Source of the DNA: Bog-159 sp049511415
GTDB lineage: Bacteria; Acidobacteriota; Terriglobia; Bryobacterales; Bryobacteraceae
Assembly: GCA_049511415.1 (NCBI GenBank)
Contig: JBEKYC010000005.1
Location: 62,001-126,000, forward strand
Reading direction: 5' to 3'
Length of the DNA stretch: 64,000 nucleotides
Shown piece by piece: positions 52,822-60,993 of the stretch. Under the pieces are notes generated by a model. The model made no database searches. It had not been told where the DNA came from and saw nothing but the letters and a program-made list of their open reading frames with translations. The stretch's first letter is position 1. Every line of letters starts with the position of its first letter. A program made the translations under genes and the position numbers.

Positions 52822-53172
52822 TCAGCCCTCCGCTTCCAGAACCCGTCCCATGGCGGCCACGAAGCGTTCCCAACGGGAGGTAGCCACGACCAGTTGTTTG
52901 CGTCCCGCCGGCGTGAGCCGGTAGTATTTGGCGCGCCGGCCATGGGGCGACGTTTTCCATTGCGCCGCGATCCAGTCCCGCTGCAACAGGCGCTGCAGGG
53001 CGGGATAGAGCGAGCCGTTATCCACGGCGAATTCGTCGCCGGACTGATGCTCCAGAAACTGCGTGATGCCGTAGGCGTGATTGGGGCCGAGCTGCAGGCT
53101 GCGCAGGATCAGCACCTCCAGCGTGCCTTGCAGAAATTCCAAGGACTGCCGTGGACTGTCTACCGTAGACAT
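52822..53172 (-). CDS. PadR family transcriptional regulator, second copy
   Basis: A 116-aa winged-helix protein: LEFLQGTLEVLILRSLQLGPNHAYG, FAVDNGSLYPALQRLLQRDWIAAQW, and KYYRLTPAGRKQL. Same domain and neighbour order as the regulator at 24718, with a permease gene two bases downstream. ATG 53172 is immediately after the promoter at 53179-53207, so the message is predicted to be leaderless. It probably represses the permease operon; signal unknown. Confidence 0.9.
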   Translation of the reverse strand: MSTVDSPRQSLEFLQGTLEVLILRSLQLGPNHAYGITQFLEHQSGDEFAVDNGSLYPALQRLLQRDWIAAQWKTSPHGRRAKYYRLTPAGRKQLVVATSRWERFVAAMGRVLEAEG

Positions 53173-53178
53173 ACTACC

Positions 53179-53207
53179 TATATAGCATCGGCGGCGGCCG
53201 GCGTCAA
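53179..53207 (-). promoter_or_regulatory. Sigma70-type promoter of the second padR, leaderless layout
   Basis: On the minus strand, TTGACG (53207-53202), a 17-base spacer and TATATA (53184-53179), with ATG at 53172, six bases after the -10 box. The serpin stop codon TGA (53206-53204) lies inside the -35 box, so the promoter is embedded in the end of the upstream gene. The predicted transcription start coincides with the ATG. Confidence 0.7.
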
Positions 53208-54388
53208 CTGGCGGGTTGCGCCAGGCGGCCTTCGAACAGCATTACGCCAGTAGCGGTGTCGCGGATGAAGAAAGCGAACGGATGGTCCGCGCGGAAGACG
53301 ATCTGGCGTTGCTTCCGCTTGGCCAGGGCGAGCACCGCGATACCCGTGGCCGCGGCGGCTTCCGTGCCTGCTTCCGACACGTCCACGAAGGCTTTGTGGA
53401 CCACTTCGGAAACATAAAGATCGCGCCGGCCGTCAATTCCGGAAAAATCCGCTTCGTGGGTGAAGGCATTCGCCATGCCGAGCTGCGCGAGGACACCATG
53501 CAGCGAGAATGACGATTCCGCGCGGAACTTCGGGACGGCGACATCCACGGTTTCGCGCGCCAGCGTCCGCAGCCACGCGGCCAGCGTGTCCGCATCGAGA
53601 GATTGTTCGAGCGCCGCCAGGCCGTCGTTGGTCTTCGGCAGCAGGATATCGAACACGATGGGCGTGCCATCATACTTCATCTCCAGAATCTGGGCGGCAG
53701 GCGTTTCAGCATACAGAAACCCGGCCTTCTGGTGCATGAACTTCGTTTCCACGGTCGCGCCGGACGCGAGATGGAACGGCTCCGGCGTAGTGTTGGCGGC
53801 CTTAAACGGCGATTGCCACTTGCCGTAGAAATAGATCGCGCTAGTGAGCACCAGCCGTGTATCCGGTTTGATCGAACCGGGTCCGAACAGGTCGCGGATT
53901 TTATCTTTGGTGTGCTGGGCGGTCCAGGCATTGATCGCGGCGCGGGCCGGTTCGGGACTGGCCGAGAAATCCAGCAGGGTAAGTGGGGCTCCGTAAACGG
54001 CGCGGATGGCATTCTCGAAGGCAGACTCCAGCGGATACCCACGCTCGACCCATAGCCCGTTGGCGATCGACAGTTCGTTGGCGCCAATGTTCCCGGTTTT
54101 GGTCAGATCCGCAACCAGCGCGGCCACGGCGGCATCGTAGCCGGGCTGCGGATACGGTTGGCGCAGAGCGGCGGCGATGGAAGCAGCCGTCTGGCCGCGG
54201 GCGCCTGCAAGCAGCATGGAAAGCGCCGTGGAAATGCAGAACGGGGAAAGGATCAGGTTGTGGTCGCCTGGGGCGAGTTGGCGGTACGAATCCGCCGCGA
54301 AGCGATTCATGCCCGGGGCGAGATCATTGGCGGCGCACAGTACGCCCGCCAGCAAAAACGGCAGTGCCAATCCGAGGGAGTGCATCAT
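53204..54388 (-). CDS. Serpin, secreted serine protease inhibitor
   Basis: A 394-aa serpin with signal peptide (HSLGLALPFLLAGVLCA). The serpin core reads ILSPFCISTALSMLLAGARGQTA, LVLTSAIYFYGKWQSPF, and the late FRADHPFAFFIRDTATGVMLFEGRL. The hinge EAGTEAAAATG starts the reactive-centre loop, which continues IAVLALAKRKQ; the P1 residue is not certain. Bacterial serpins trap host or competitor serine proteases. It starts five bases after the ROK-kinase stop and ends inside the padR promoter. ATG 54388 or 54385 may be used. Confidence 0.92.
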   Translation of the reverse strand: MMHSLGLALPFLLAGVLCAANDLAPGMNRFAADSYRQLAPGDHNLILSPFCISTALSMLLAGARGQTAASIAAALRQPYPQPGYDAAVAALVADLTKTGNIGANELSIANGLWVERGYPLESAFENAIRAVYGAPLTLLDFSASPEPARAAINAWTAQHTKDKIRDLFGPGSIKPDTRLVLTSAIYFYGKWQSPFKAANTTPEPFHLASGATVETKFMHQKAGFLYAETPAAQILEMKYDGTPIVFDILLPKTNDGLAALEQSLDADTLAAWLRTLARETVDVAVPKFRAESSFSLHGVLAQLGMANAFTHEADFSGIDGRRDLYVSEVVHKAFVDVSEAGTEAAAATGIAVLALAKRKQRQIVFRADHPFAFFIRDTATGVMLFEGRLAQPAS

Positions 54389-54393
54389 CGTAC

Positions 54394-55260
54394 TCACCCG
54401 TTGGCGCGCAGATCGCACGCCAGTGCCACCGCTCCCAAGACGCCGGCCTCGCCGCCGAGGGCCGGCGGCACAATGGCGGGCGCCGCCACGTAGCCGTTTA
54501 GCAGAGCCGGCACCTTGGCGCGTATGCGATCGATCAGCCCGGGCTGACGCATCACGCCGCCGCCCAGGATAATCCGCTGCGGCGAGAGCGTGCAGATAAA
54601 GGTGACCAGGCCCAGAGCGATATAGTGCGCGGCCAGATCCCAGGCGGGATGATCCGGCGGAAGCGTTTCGCCGCGGCGGCCCCAGCGCGCTTCAATGGCG
54701 GGTCCCGCAACCAGCCCTTCCAGACAATCGCCATGAAAAGGGCAGCCGCCGGGGAACGGATCGGCGGTCAGATCGTGGGGTACGCGGATGTGCCCCATCT
54801 CCGGATGGACCAGTCCGTGCATCAGGCGGCCGTTCACCAGTCCGCCGCCACCCAATCCGGTGCCGATGGTGAGGTAGAGGAAAGTGTCCAGCCCTTGGGC
54901 GGCGCCCCAACGGCCTTCGCCCAGCGCCGCCGCGTTGACGTCCGTATCGAAAGCTACGGGCAGGCCGGTTGCGCGTCCGACCGCGCCGGCTAAATCCGTA
55001 TCGCGCCAACCGGGCTTCGGCGTGGAAGTGATGAAACCAAAATTAGGCGATGCCGGATTCAGGTCCACCGGGCCGAACGACCCGATGCCAATGGCGCAGG
55101 GCGCATGCGGCTGGGCGGCAAAGAAGTCGATGGCCCGGCTTATGGATTCCGATGGCGTAGTGGTAGGAAACTCGGTTCGCTCCAGCAACTTGCCGGTTTC
55201 CTCGGCGATGGCGCACACGAACTTGGTGCCACCGGATTCAATTCCGCCGTACAAAGGCAT
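54394..55260 (-). CDS. ROK-family sugar kinase, fructokinase-like
   Basis: A 288-aa cytosolic kinase. ATP-binding start YGGIESGGTKFVCAI, then PVAFDTDVNAAALGEGRWGA, LYLTIGTGLGGGGLVNG, and the ROK zinc site HPEMGHIRVPHD with GGCPFHGDCLEGL (His, then Cys-x-x-His-x-x-Cys type). The combination matches ScrK/YdhR-type fructokinases, which make fructose 6-phosphate; glucokinase or mannokinase activity is possible. Start ATG 55260. Serpin follows after five bases, so the two are probably co-transcribed despite unrelated roles. Confidence 0.88.
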   Translation of the reverse strand: MPLYGGIESGGTKFVCAIAEETGKLLERTEFPTTTPSESISRAIDFFAAQPHAPCAIGIGSFGPVDLNPASPNFGFITSTPKPGWRDTDLAGAVGRATGLPVAFDTDVNAAALGEGRWGAAQGLDTFLYLTIGTGLGGGGLVNGRLMHGLVHPEMGHIRVPHDLTADPFPGGCPFHGDCLEGLVAGPAIEARWGRRGETLPPDHPAWDLAAHYIALGLVTFICTLSPQRIILGGGVMRQPGLIDRIRAKVPALLNGYVAAPAIVPPALGGEAGVLGAVALACDLRANG

Positions 55261-55336
55261 CAGTCTGTTATACCGCGTGTTTCGGGTGAGAACAAATCGG
55301 CGGCCATGCCACATTTTCAGTTAAGGAGATCCGCTA

Positions 55337-55768
55337 ATGCTTAAATGTGTTCGGGCCGCCGTGCTGGTTTTGGGGGTCCTGAACTGGGGATTCGCAGCCA
55401 CCAAAAGTGTCACGATACCCAAAACGACCACCGCTCCGGCCGCACGCCAGCCGCAGGCCACGCGCCCCGATGCCGAGATTGAGAAAGCCATCCGCGGCCG
55501 CTTTGCCGCCTCCAAAATATCGACGCACCACTTCCAGGTTCACGTGCAAGGCGGTGTTGCGACGATTGAAGGGCAGACGGACGTTTTGCAACACAAGGGC
55601 GTGGCCACGCGGCTGGCCCGTAGTTCGGGCGCAGTTAAAGTAGTGAACCACATCGCCGTGAGCCAGGAAGCCAAGGACAAAGCCGCCAAAAACCTGGCCT
55701 CCGGCAGGCGGCGCGCGCAAGTCAAGCGCAGCGAAACCACGAAACGGAGCGCCAAGCGCTCGCTTTAA
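55337..55768 (+). CDS. BON-domain exported protein
   Basis: A 143-aa protein. Signal peptide KCVRAAVLVLGVLNWGFAA, a Pro/Ala/Thr linker, then one BON domain (about 45-115): IEKAIRGRFAASKIS, HFQVHVQGGVATIEGQTD, VATRLARSSGAVKVVNHIAV. The C-terminus is a lysine/arginine-rich tail. BON domains bind phospholipids or peptidoglycan at the envelope. AAGGAG lies about 10 bases before ATG 55337. Convergent with the prepilin peptidase. Confidence 0.85.
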   Translation: MLKCVRAAVLVLGVLNWGFAATKSVTIPKTTTAPAARQPQATRPDAEIEKAIRGRFAASKISTHHFQVHVQGGVATIEGQTDVLQHKGVATRLARSSGAVKVVNHIAVSQEAKDKAAKNLASGRRRAQVKRSETTKRSAKRSL

Positions 55769-55786
55769 GCGTTGCCGTTGTGTGGT

Positions 55787-56590
55787 CTAGAGTATGGCGG
55801 AAACGCGCCACGAAATGGCAATGGCGGCCAGCGCCAGAAACGTGCCGAACGGCAATTCATAGGTGCCCGCGTCTTTGTGCGCGATCTTAATATAGGCATA
55901 GCCGATTACCGAGCCGGCCAGCGAGCCGATGATCAAGGTCATCAGGGCGCCGTCCAGACCCAGAAACGCCCCAGTCATGGCGATCAGTTTCACATCCCCC
56001 AAGCCAAGTCCTTCACGATGACGCAACTTCAGATAGATCCAACCCGCCAGCCACAAGAACAGGCACGGCACGGCTGCGCCTAACACCGCTACGCCTACCG
56101 AAATCCAGGCGGGGCTCCAATGCACGCGCGCGATCCAAAGCAGTTCGCCGGCCACATCTCCCTTTATGGGGACGAACCAGGCGAGTATGCAACCGGCGAC
56201 CGTACCGCCCAGCGTGAACTCGTCCGGCAGGATGCGCGCTTCCAGGTCCGAAAATGCCAGTCCCACCAGCAGTGCGCTCAAAAGGCAGAACTTTAGGGCC
56301 GGCAAACCCGGCCCCAAGCGCAGTACGAATACAAGGAACAAAGACGCGGTCGACAGTTCCACTACCGGATAGCGCCAGGAAATGGCGGCTTTACAGTGAC
56401 GGCAGCGTCCACCGAGGACCGCGAAGCTCAGGAGCGGCACATTGTCGTACCAACCAATGGGATGGCTGCACGCCGGGCAGTAAGAGCGTGGCCGCACCAC
56501 TGACAAGTCCTGTGGCAGGCGATAGATGCAGACATTCAAGAAGCTGCCGATGAGGAGACCAAAGAGAAAGGCCAAGCAGGCTTCTAGCAA
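55787..56590 (-). CDS. pilD: Prepilin leader peptidase / N-methyltransferase
   Basis: A 267-aa polytopic aspartic peptidase that cleaves and N-methylates type IV pilins and pseudopilins. N-terminal GSFLNVCIYRLP with the methyltransferase-domain cysteine pairs CPACSHPIGWYDNVPLLSF and GRCRHCKAAISWRYP; catalytic aspartates in SDLEARILPDE and GLGLGDVKLI, both family hallmarks. The start is TTG 56590; the 3' end of the upstream glycosyltransferase overlaps it by seven bases. No pilin or pilus-assembly gene is in the window. Confidence 0.94.
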   Translation of the reverse strand: MLEACLAFLFGLLIGSFLNVCIYRLPQDLSVVRPRSYCPACSHPIGWYDNVPLLSFAVLGGRCRHCKAAISWRYPVVELSTASLFLVFVLRLGPGLPALKFCLLSALLVGLAFSDLEARILPDEFTLGGTVAGCILAWFVPIKGDVAGELLWIARVHWSPAWISVGVAVLGAAVPCLFLWLAGWIYLKLRHREGLGLGDVKLIAMTGAFLGLDGALMTLIIGSLAGSVIGYAYIKIAHKDAGTYELPFGTFLALAAIAISWRVSAIL

Positions 56591-57468
56591 GAGAGCACCT
56601 GCCGGTAAAGCTGGATGGTGTGGTGGATCATTTGGCCAATGGTGAACTTTTCGGTTACGGTCTGCCGGCCACCGGCGCCGAGTCGGCGAGCCAGCGGGCG
56701 GTCCGATAGTAGCGTGCGAATCGCATCGGCGATCGGTTCCGGATCGTTTTCGGTAAGCCAGCCGTTTTCGCCGTGGCTAACGATTTCCGGGATACCGCCG
56801 ATGCGGCTGGCGATTACGGGTACTCCGGCTGCCATTGCCATCAGGATAGCGGAGCCGAGACCCTCGGAATGCGTCAGGTACAGGAATAGAGCGGCGTCCG
56901 GAAGATCCGATTCCAGGTCGCGCGAAAGCCGCAGATCGACCCCGGCGCAGCGGGCGGCGGCGCGGGCGAGTGTCACGCCCTTGAGCGGGTCCGCACTGGC
57001 GGGCGCGATTACCGCGTCGCCGCCGGGCGCAGCTTCAGGCAACGGCACACCGTCGTAAATCACTTCGATCTTCTCTTCGGGTACGCCGCTTTCCTGCATC
57101 ACTCGCTTGACGAATTGCGAGACCGCGGCGTAACGCGCCGCATGCCGGTACTTCCAGCGCGACCGCACGGGAAACGCCACGCGGCGCGAAACCACCAGGG
57201 GCGACCGCGCCAACAGGGCGGCCAGAGTATGGGAACGGGCATCATGCGCATGGACGAGGTCGGCCTGCCGCGAGAGGCGGTATACGGACCAGGGGCCGAT
57301 CGTGTGGACGTCGAGACCAAGCGCGCGCGCCTTGGACGATAGAGGCGATCCGCGCGGCGAGAGCAGCGTGCCGGCGATACCTTCCCCGCGCAGACCCTGC
57401 ATCAGGCGCAGCGCCTGCCATTGGCCTCCGCGCATCTCGCGGCCGGAATCGAGGTGCAGGATTTTCAT
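56584..57468 (-). CDS. Glycosyltransferase family 4
   Basis: A 294-aa GT-B glycosyltransferase. The N-terminal domain starts KILHLDSGREMRGGQWQALRLM and contains ADLVHAHDARSHTLAALLA; the C-terminal nucleotide-sugar domain has LTHSEGLGSAILMAMAAGVPVIASRIGGIPEIVSHGENGWL, the E-x7-E-like donor motif. It probably adds a sugar in the cytosol during lipopolysaccharide or envelope-glycan synthesis. Start ATG 57468 overlaps the GT2 stop (ATGA), and its end overlaps the pilD start, giving a compact three-gene block. Confidence 0.88.
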   Translation of the reverse strand: MKILHLDSGREMRGGQWQALRLMQGLRGEGIAGTLLSPRGSPLSSKARALGLDVHTIGPWSVYRLSRQADLVHAHDARSHTLAALLARSPLVVSRRVAFPVRSRWKYRHAARYAAVSQFVKRVMQESGVPEEKIEVIYDGVPLPEAAPGGDAVIAPASADPLKGVTLARAAARCAGVDLRLSRDLESDLPDAALFLYLTHSEGLGSAILMAMAAGVPVIASRIGGIPEIVSHGENGWLTENDPEPIADAIRTLLSDRPLARRLGAGGRQTVTEKFTIGQMIHHTIQLYRQVLSC

Positions 57469-58211
57469 CGCCCGGAACTCATATTGCGCGTCTTGGCGTA
57501 TTTCAGAAACGTGTAGAGGGCCGCCATGTAAGCGATGGTTAGCCCCTCGATGCCGTCCAGAAATCCTCGCTGGACGAAGTAGGCCTTGAGGAAAGTCCAA
57601 ATCGGGTCGGCGATCAAATGGCGCCAGCCGACAGGCGTCTTGCGGGAAACCAGTTCCTCCGCCGCCAGCGTGGTGTACCGGTCCATGGTCTTCAGATGTT
57701 CGGAAATTGAATCGCAGGTGAAGTGCAGCAGGTTGGCATCGAGATGACCTACCCGTCCGCGCACCTGCACGCTCTCATGCACGAAATCGCCGACCCACTT
57801 GGCCTTTTCGCGATGATACAGGCGCACCTTGCGATCCGGATACCAGCCACTATGCAAAATCCATCGGCCGAGATATTGCGCCAAGCGCGGCATGGTATAG
57901 GCGTCATACTTCGGACCGTTCTTCTTGAGGTTCCAGATCTCGCCCTCGAGTGCCTCGCTGAGGGCCTCGTCGGCGTCAAGCGATAGTATCCAATCATGCG
58001 CCGCTCTCTCGGCGGCCCAATTCTTCTGGCCGGCGTAACCGCGCCACGGACTTTCGATCAGCCGCGCTCCCAAGTTTTCCGCCAATTCGGTAGTTCGGTC
58101 GGACGAGCCGCTATCCAGCACCAGGATCTCATCGCAACAACGCAAGCTCTCGATGGCGCGGGCTATGTGACGTTCTTCATTCAGCGTGATGATCGTGGCG
58201 GTGATCTTCAT
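57465..58211 (-). CDS. Glycosyltransferase family 2, WaaE/KdtX-like
   Basis: A 248-aa GT-A enzyme. ATIITLNEERHIARAIESLRC begins the nucleotide-binding fold; VLDSGSSDRTTELAENLGA and the DxD motif in WILSLDADEALSE follow. The next block, RWILHSGWYPDRKVRLYHREKAKWVGDFVHESV, is that of WaaE-type core-oligosaccharide glucosyltransferases. A C-terminal amphipathic stretch may attach it to the membrane. Start ATG 58211. It precedes the GT4 gene by overlap (ATGA) and follows the M50 protease gene by 10 bases. Confidence 0.9.
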   Translation of the reverse strand: MKITATIITLNEERHIARAIESLRCCDEILVLDSGSSDRTTELAENLGARLIESPWRGYAGQKNWAAERAAHDWILSLDADEALSEALEGEIWNLKKNGPKYDAYTMPRLAQYLGRWILHSGWYPDRKVRLYHREKAKWVGDFVHESVQVRGRVGHLDANLLHFTCDSISEHLKTMDRYTTLAAEELVSRKTPVGWRHLIADPIWTFLKAYFVQRGFLDGIEGLTIAYMAALYTFLKYAKTRNMSSGR

Positions 58212-58221
58212 GGCTCCTGGT

Positions 58222-59190
58222 TTAGGGGGCGCCCTCCATCACGGGAGCCACCGTAAAGCAGAGCAGGAAAATGATCAAGGAGGCTAACGCCAGTAATCTC
58301 CGGCCCCGTCCGATGCCCGAGGGGTCCACGATCACAGGATGCCGGCGCGCCAGGAAGAAAAGCGCCACGGCCCACAACCACCAGGGCCACCAACGGAAGC
58401 CGAGCGGCAGCAGCGCCGCAATGAAGATCTTCGAAAGCAACTTGTGCTTATCGCCCACCAGAGCGTAAAGAATGTGGCCGCCGTCCAGCTGACCGATGGG
58501 AAGCAGGTTCAGCGCGGTTGCCAGAATACCGATCCAGGCGGCACGAGCCACGGGATGCAGATAGATGTCGGAGGCAGCCACTCCAGGGAAAATAACCTTT
58601 TGCAAGATCCAGAGCAGCCCCGGCGTTCCAAACCGAATCTCGCTTTGCAGCCCGATCCCCGGAATCACCTTTGAAAACGCAACCCCCACCGCCAGCGCGG
58701 GCAGCAAGAACACAAACCCTGCCAGCGGACCGGCCACGCCGACATCAAACAGCACGCGCTTGGAGTAAATCGCGGAACGGATGCGAATGAACGCTCCAAA
58801 GGTGCCCATCAAAGTTGGCGCGGGAAGGAAATACGGAAGGCTGGCGTCCACACCATAATAGAGACAAGCCAGGTAATGCCCCGACTCATGGGCTAACAGG
58901 ATGGTCAACAGCGTGAGGGAAAATGGCAGACCCTGCCACAGGATACCTGGATGGCTCCAAACATTGACGAAGCCCCGCAAATACTGCTCGACATCAAACG
59001 GCAGGTTGCGATTGAAGTCTGCCTGCAGGCTGGACCCCACTACGGTAGTGGAGAATAGCGTGATTAAGAACAGAAGAGCGTGCAGCCAATAGCGCTCGTG
59101 GATTCGCGGAAATGAGCGGGAGACACCTAGTCCTTTACCGTTCTCCGGGTATGGGAGATACGTGGCCGCCGAATAATCCTGTGGGGACAC
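58222..59190 (-). CDS. Site-2 protease family (M50) membrane metalloprotease
   Basis: A 322-aa intramembrane protease. Helices include WLHALLFLITLFSTTVVG and SLTLLTILLAHESGHYLACLYYG, in which HESGH is the zinc motif. A later NLLPIGQLDGGHILYALVG supplies the third ligand Asp in the GQLDGGH pattern. The substrate could be a membrane-bound sigma regulator, by family. The start is GTG 59190. It heads a minus-strand block that continues into the two glycosyltransferases. Confidence 0.92.
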   Translation of the reverse strand: MSPQDYSAATYLPYPENGKGLGVSRSFPRIHERYWLHALLFLITLFSTTVVGSSLQADFNRNLPFDVEQYLRGFVNVWSHPGILWQGLPFSLTLLTILLAHESGHYLACLYYGVDASLPYFLPAPTLMGTFGAFIRIRSAIYSKRVLFDVGVAGPLAGFVFLLPALAVGVAFSKVIPGIGLQSEIRFGTPGLLWILQKVIFPGVAASDIYLHPVARAAWIGILATALNLLPIGQLDGGHILYALVGDKHKLLSKIFIAALLPLGFRWWPWWLWAVALFFLARRHPVIVDPSGIGRGRRLLALASLIIFLLCFTVAPVMEGAP

Positions 59191-59213
59191 AATACAATTA
59201 TCCGCCCGCCGGG

Positions 59214-59483
59214 CTACTGCAGGGTCTGCAATTCTTTGCCGGGCTTGAAGCGCACGGCTTTACCTGGGGGGATGGAGACTTCGGCGCCAGTGCGCGGATT
59301 GCGTCCGATGCCGGTCTTGCGAGGTTTCACGTTGAAGACTCCGAAGCCGCGCAGTTCGATGCGATCTCCCTGTTCCAGAGCTTTCTTCATGGATTCGAAG
59401 ACGGTTTCGACCGCCATCTCAGCCTTGGTTTTGGTAATGCCGGTCTTGTTCACCACTTCGTTGATAATATCCAGCTTGATCAA
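59214..59483 (-). CDS. HU/IHF family DNA-binding protein
   Basis: An 89-aa nucleoid protein that bends DNA as a dimer. Sequence runs IKLDIINEVVNKTGITKTKAEMAVE then GDRIELRGFGVFNVKPRKTG, GRNPRTGAEVSIPPGKAVRFKPGKEL, including the FGxF and RNPxTG arm motifs of HU/IHF. TTG 59483 is the start, five bases after GGAGG at 59493-59489. A sigma70-like promoter lies upstream at 59534-59563. It is more like HU than IHF by length, but the exact subtype is uncertain. Confidence 0.93.
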   Translation of the reverse strand: MIKLDIINEVVNKTGITKTKAEMAVETVFESMKKALEQGDRIELRGFGVFNVKPRKTGIGRNPRTGAEVSIPPGKAVRFKPGKELQTLQ

Positions 59484-59533
59484 ATCGGCCTCCGGAGATT
59501 GCAGGATCGAATTCCCCGCCGGTGTTCAACTAC

Positions 59534-59563
59534 ATGATAGGACTCGATTTATCCGGAAGTCAA
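59534..59563 (-). promoter_or_regulatory. Sigma70-type promoter of the HU gene
   Basis: On the minus strand, TTGACT (59563-59558), an 18-base spacer and TATCAT (59539-59534). The predicted start point is near 59527, leaving a leader of about 45 bases with GGAGG before TTG 59483. Confidence 0.55.
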
Positions 59564-59585
59564 GCAAACGCTCCGGAAATTGGAA

Positions 59586-59643
59586 ACGAGCACCCCAGGT
59601 GCTGCACAATGGTGCAACCGGAGAGACGTGGTGGGCGTCTCTT
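59586..59643 (+). other. Cluster of short hairpins before the 37-aa ORF
   Basis: In 58 bases upstream of ATG 59659 three short inverted repeats follow one another: AGCACC/GGTGCT, TGCA/TGCA around CAATGG, and AGAGACG/CGTCTCT with a seven-base loop TGGTGGG. The last is perfect. A structured leader or small RNA is possible, but no known riboswitch consensus was found. The HU promoter points the other way. Confidence 0.35.
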
Positions 59644-59658
59644 GGCTAGGGAAATGCA

Positions 59659-59772
59659 ATGCGCTCACTTCCAAAATCCAGCCTGCTGATCGAGTTGCAG
59701 CAGAACGGCGCTGGACTGATCGCCGATGTTGCGATCCTGGTGCTGTTCGTGGTGCTGCTGGCGATCCACTAG
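59659..59772 (+). CDS. Predicted 37-aa single-helix membrane peptide
   Basis: A short plus-strand frame from ATG 59659 to TAG at 59770-59772. After a basic start (RSLPKSSLLIELQQ) it has one hydrophobic helix, LIADVAILVLFVVLLAIH, then stops, the usual look of a bacterial small membrane protein. TAGGGA lies about eight bases upstream. Its stop is five bases from the convergent aminotransferase stop. Existence is a prediction from the frame, hydrophobicity and upstream structure. Confidence 0.4.
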   Translation: MRSLPKSSLLIELQQNGAGLIADVAILVLFVVLLAIH

Positions 59773-59777
59773 GGCTG

Positions 59778-60893
59778 CTACACCTTGTACACGCGCCAGA
59801 ACACGTCCCGGAACTTCTGCATCTCCGGCTGCGTGCCGATCGTCACGCGCAGCATATTATCCAGCGGCGGAAATGGACGGCCTACCGCAACGCCCAAGGG
59901 CGGCATTTTGGTAATGAACTCGCGCGCGTTCCGGCCCACATCGATCATCATAAAATTGGCTTGCGGTTCGATATAGGGCACATGGCGCTCGCGCAGCCAG
60001 GCGCACAAATCCCCCCGCACGCGCGAATTGATGGCGCGCCGCTCGGGGACGAGGGTAGGCGACTCCTTCAGGGCCGCCATCACCGCCCGCATCGCGATGA
60101 CGGACAGCACATTGATGCGAAACGGGCGCATGCGCTCGATCAGGCCCGGGGGAGCGCATGCGAATCCCGCGCGTACCCCGGCCATCCCGTAAATCTTTGA
60201 GAACGTGCGCGCCACCACGACATTCTTCCCCCGGCGCACAAAAGGCATCGCGGATTCCAGTTCCGGCGATTCGCCGAAGTGAATATAAGCCTCATCCACC
60301 AGCAAAACTGTATCGGAGGGCAGATTCTGCGCCAGCCACGATATACCCGCCTTCGGCGTGATGGAAGCGGTGGGGTTGTTGGGATTGCATAGGTAGATCA
60401 AACCCGCGTGCGTCTTATCTGCCGCGGCGGCAATCTTCCGGACATCGGCCGAATAGTCCGGCAAAAGGGGGACCTGGATGACTTGACGGCCTAGGGCACG
60501 CGCCGTTTCGGGCGGTCCTTCGTAAGTGGGCTGCATAACCACCAGCGGACGGTCCGGAGCGGTGAAGGCGTCCACGGCCGCATTCAATACCTCGCTCGAC
60601 CCCGAGCCGGCCGTGATGTTCTCCGCCTGCAAGTCTTCGCCGGCGGCCAGCGCGGCGTATAAATCCCCAACTTCCTGATAGTGATAGCGGCCGGATGACG
60701 ACAGAACATCGGCCATGGCCGCAAGGGACGATTCAGGCGGCCCCAGCGGGTTCTCGTTCGCGTTCAGCCAGACGATGTCTTTGGGCAGGTTCCCCTGAAT
60801 CACCGCGCGTTGCGCGTAAGCCATCTCGGGCAGCATCCGGCCTACGGCCAATGCGGCGCCAAAACGAGAAGCAAAACCCCTTCTTGTCAGCAT
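59778..60893 (-). CDS. Tat-exported class I/II aminotransferase, HisC-like
   Basis: A 371-aa PLP-dependent aminotransferase. The N-terminus has a twin-arginine signal, LTRRGFASRFGAALAVG, so the enzyme is predicted to be folded first and then moved to the periplasm. The catalytic fold has WLNANENPLGPP, YLCNPNNPTASI, VLLVDEAYIHFGE, and ARTFSKIYGMAGVRAGF with the PLP-binding Lys in the FSK-x-YGMAG motif, as in histidinol-phosphate aminotransferases. A periplasmic location makes histidine synthesis unlikely, and the amino donor is unknown. Start ATG 60893. Alternative ATG 60962 adds residues before the Tat signal. Confidence 0.86.
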   Translation of the reverse strand: MLTRRGFASRFGAALAVGRMLPEMAYAQRAVIQGNLPKDIVWLNANENPLGPPESSLAAMADVLSSSGRYHYQEVGDLYAALAAGEDLQAENITAGSGSSEVLNAAVDAFTAPDRPLVVMQPTYEGPPETARALGRQVIQVPLLPDYSADVRKIAAAADKTHAGLIYLCNPNNPTASITPKAGISWLAQNLPSDTVLLVDEAYIHFGESPELESAMPFVRRGKNVVVARTFSKIYGMAGVRAGFACAPPGLIERMRPFRINVLSVIAMRAVMAALKESPTLVPERRAINSRVRGDLCAWLRERHVPYIEPQANFMMIDVGRNAREFITKMPPLGVAVGRPFPPLDNMLRVTIGTQPEMQKFRDVFWRVYKV

Positions 60894-60993
60894 GGGAACT
60901 CCTTGGGGGAAGTATACCTTAAAGCCGAAAATTTCTGTCTGGCGGGCTGTATCCTCTTGCATTTATCCGTCGTCGTTAACACATCTGACATAT

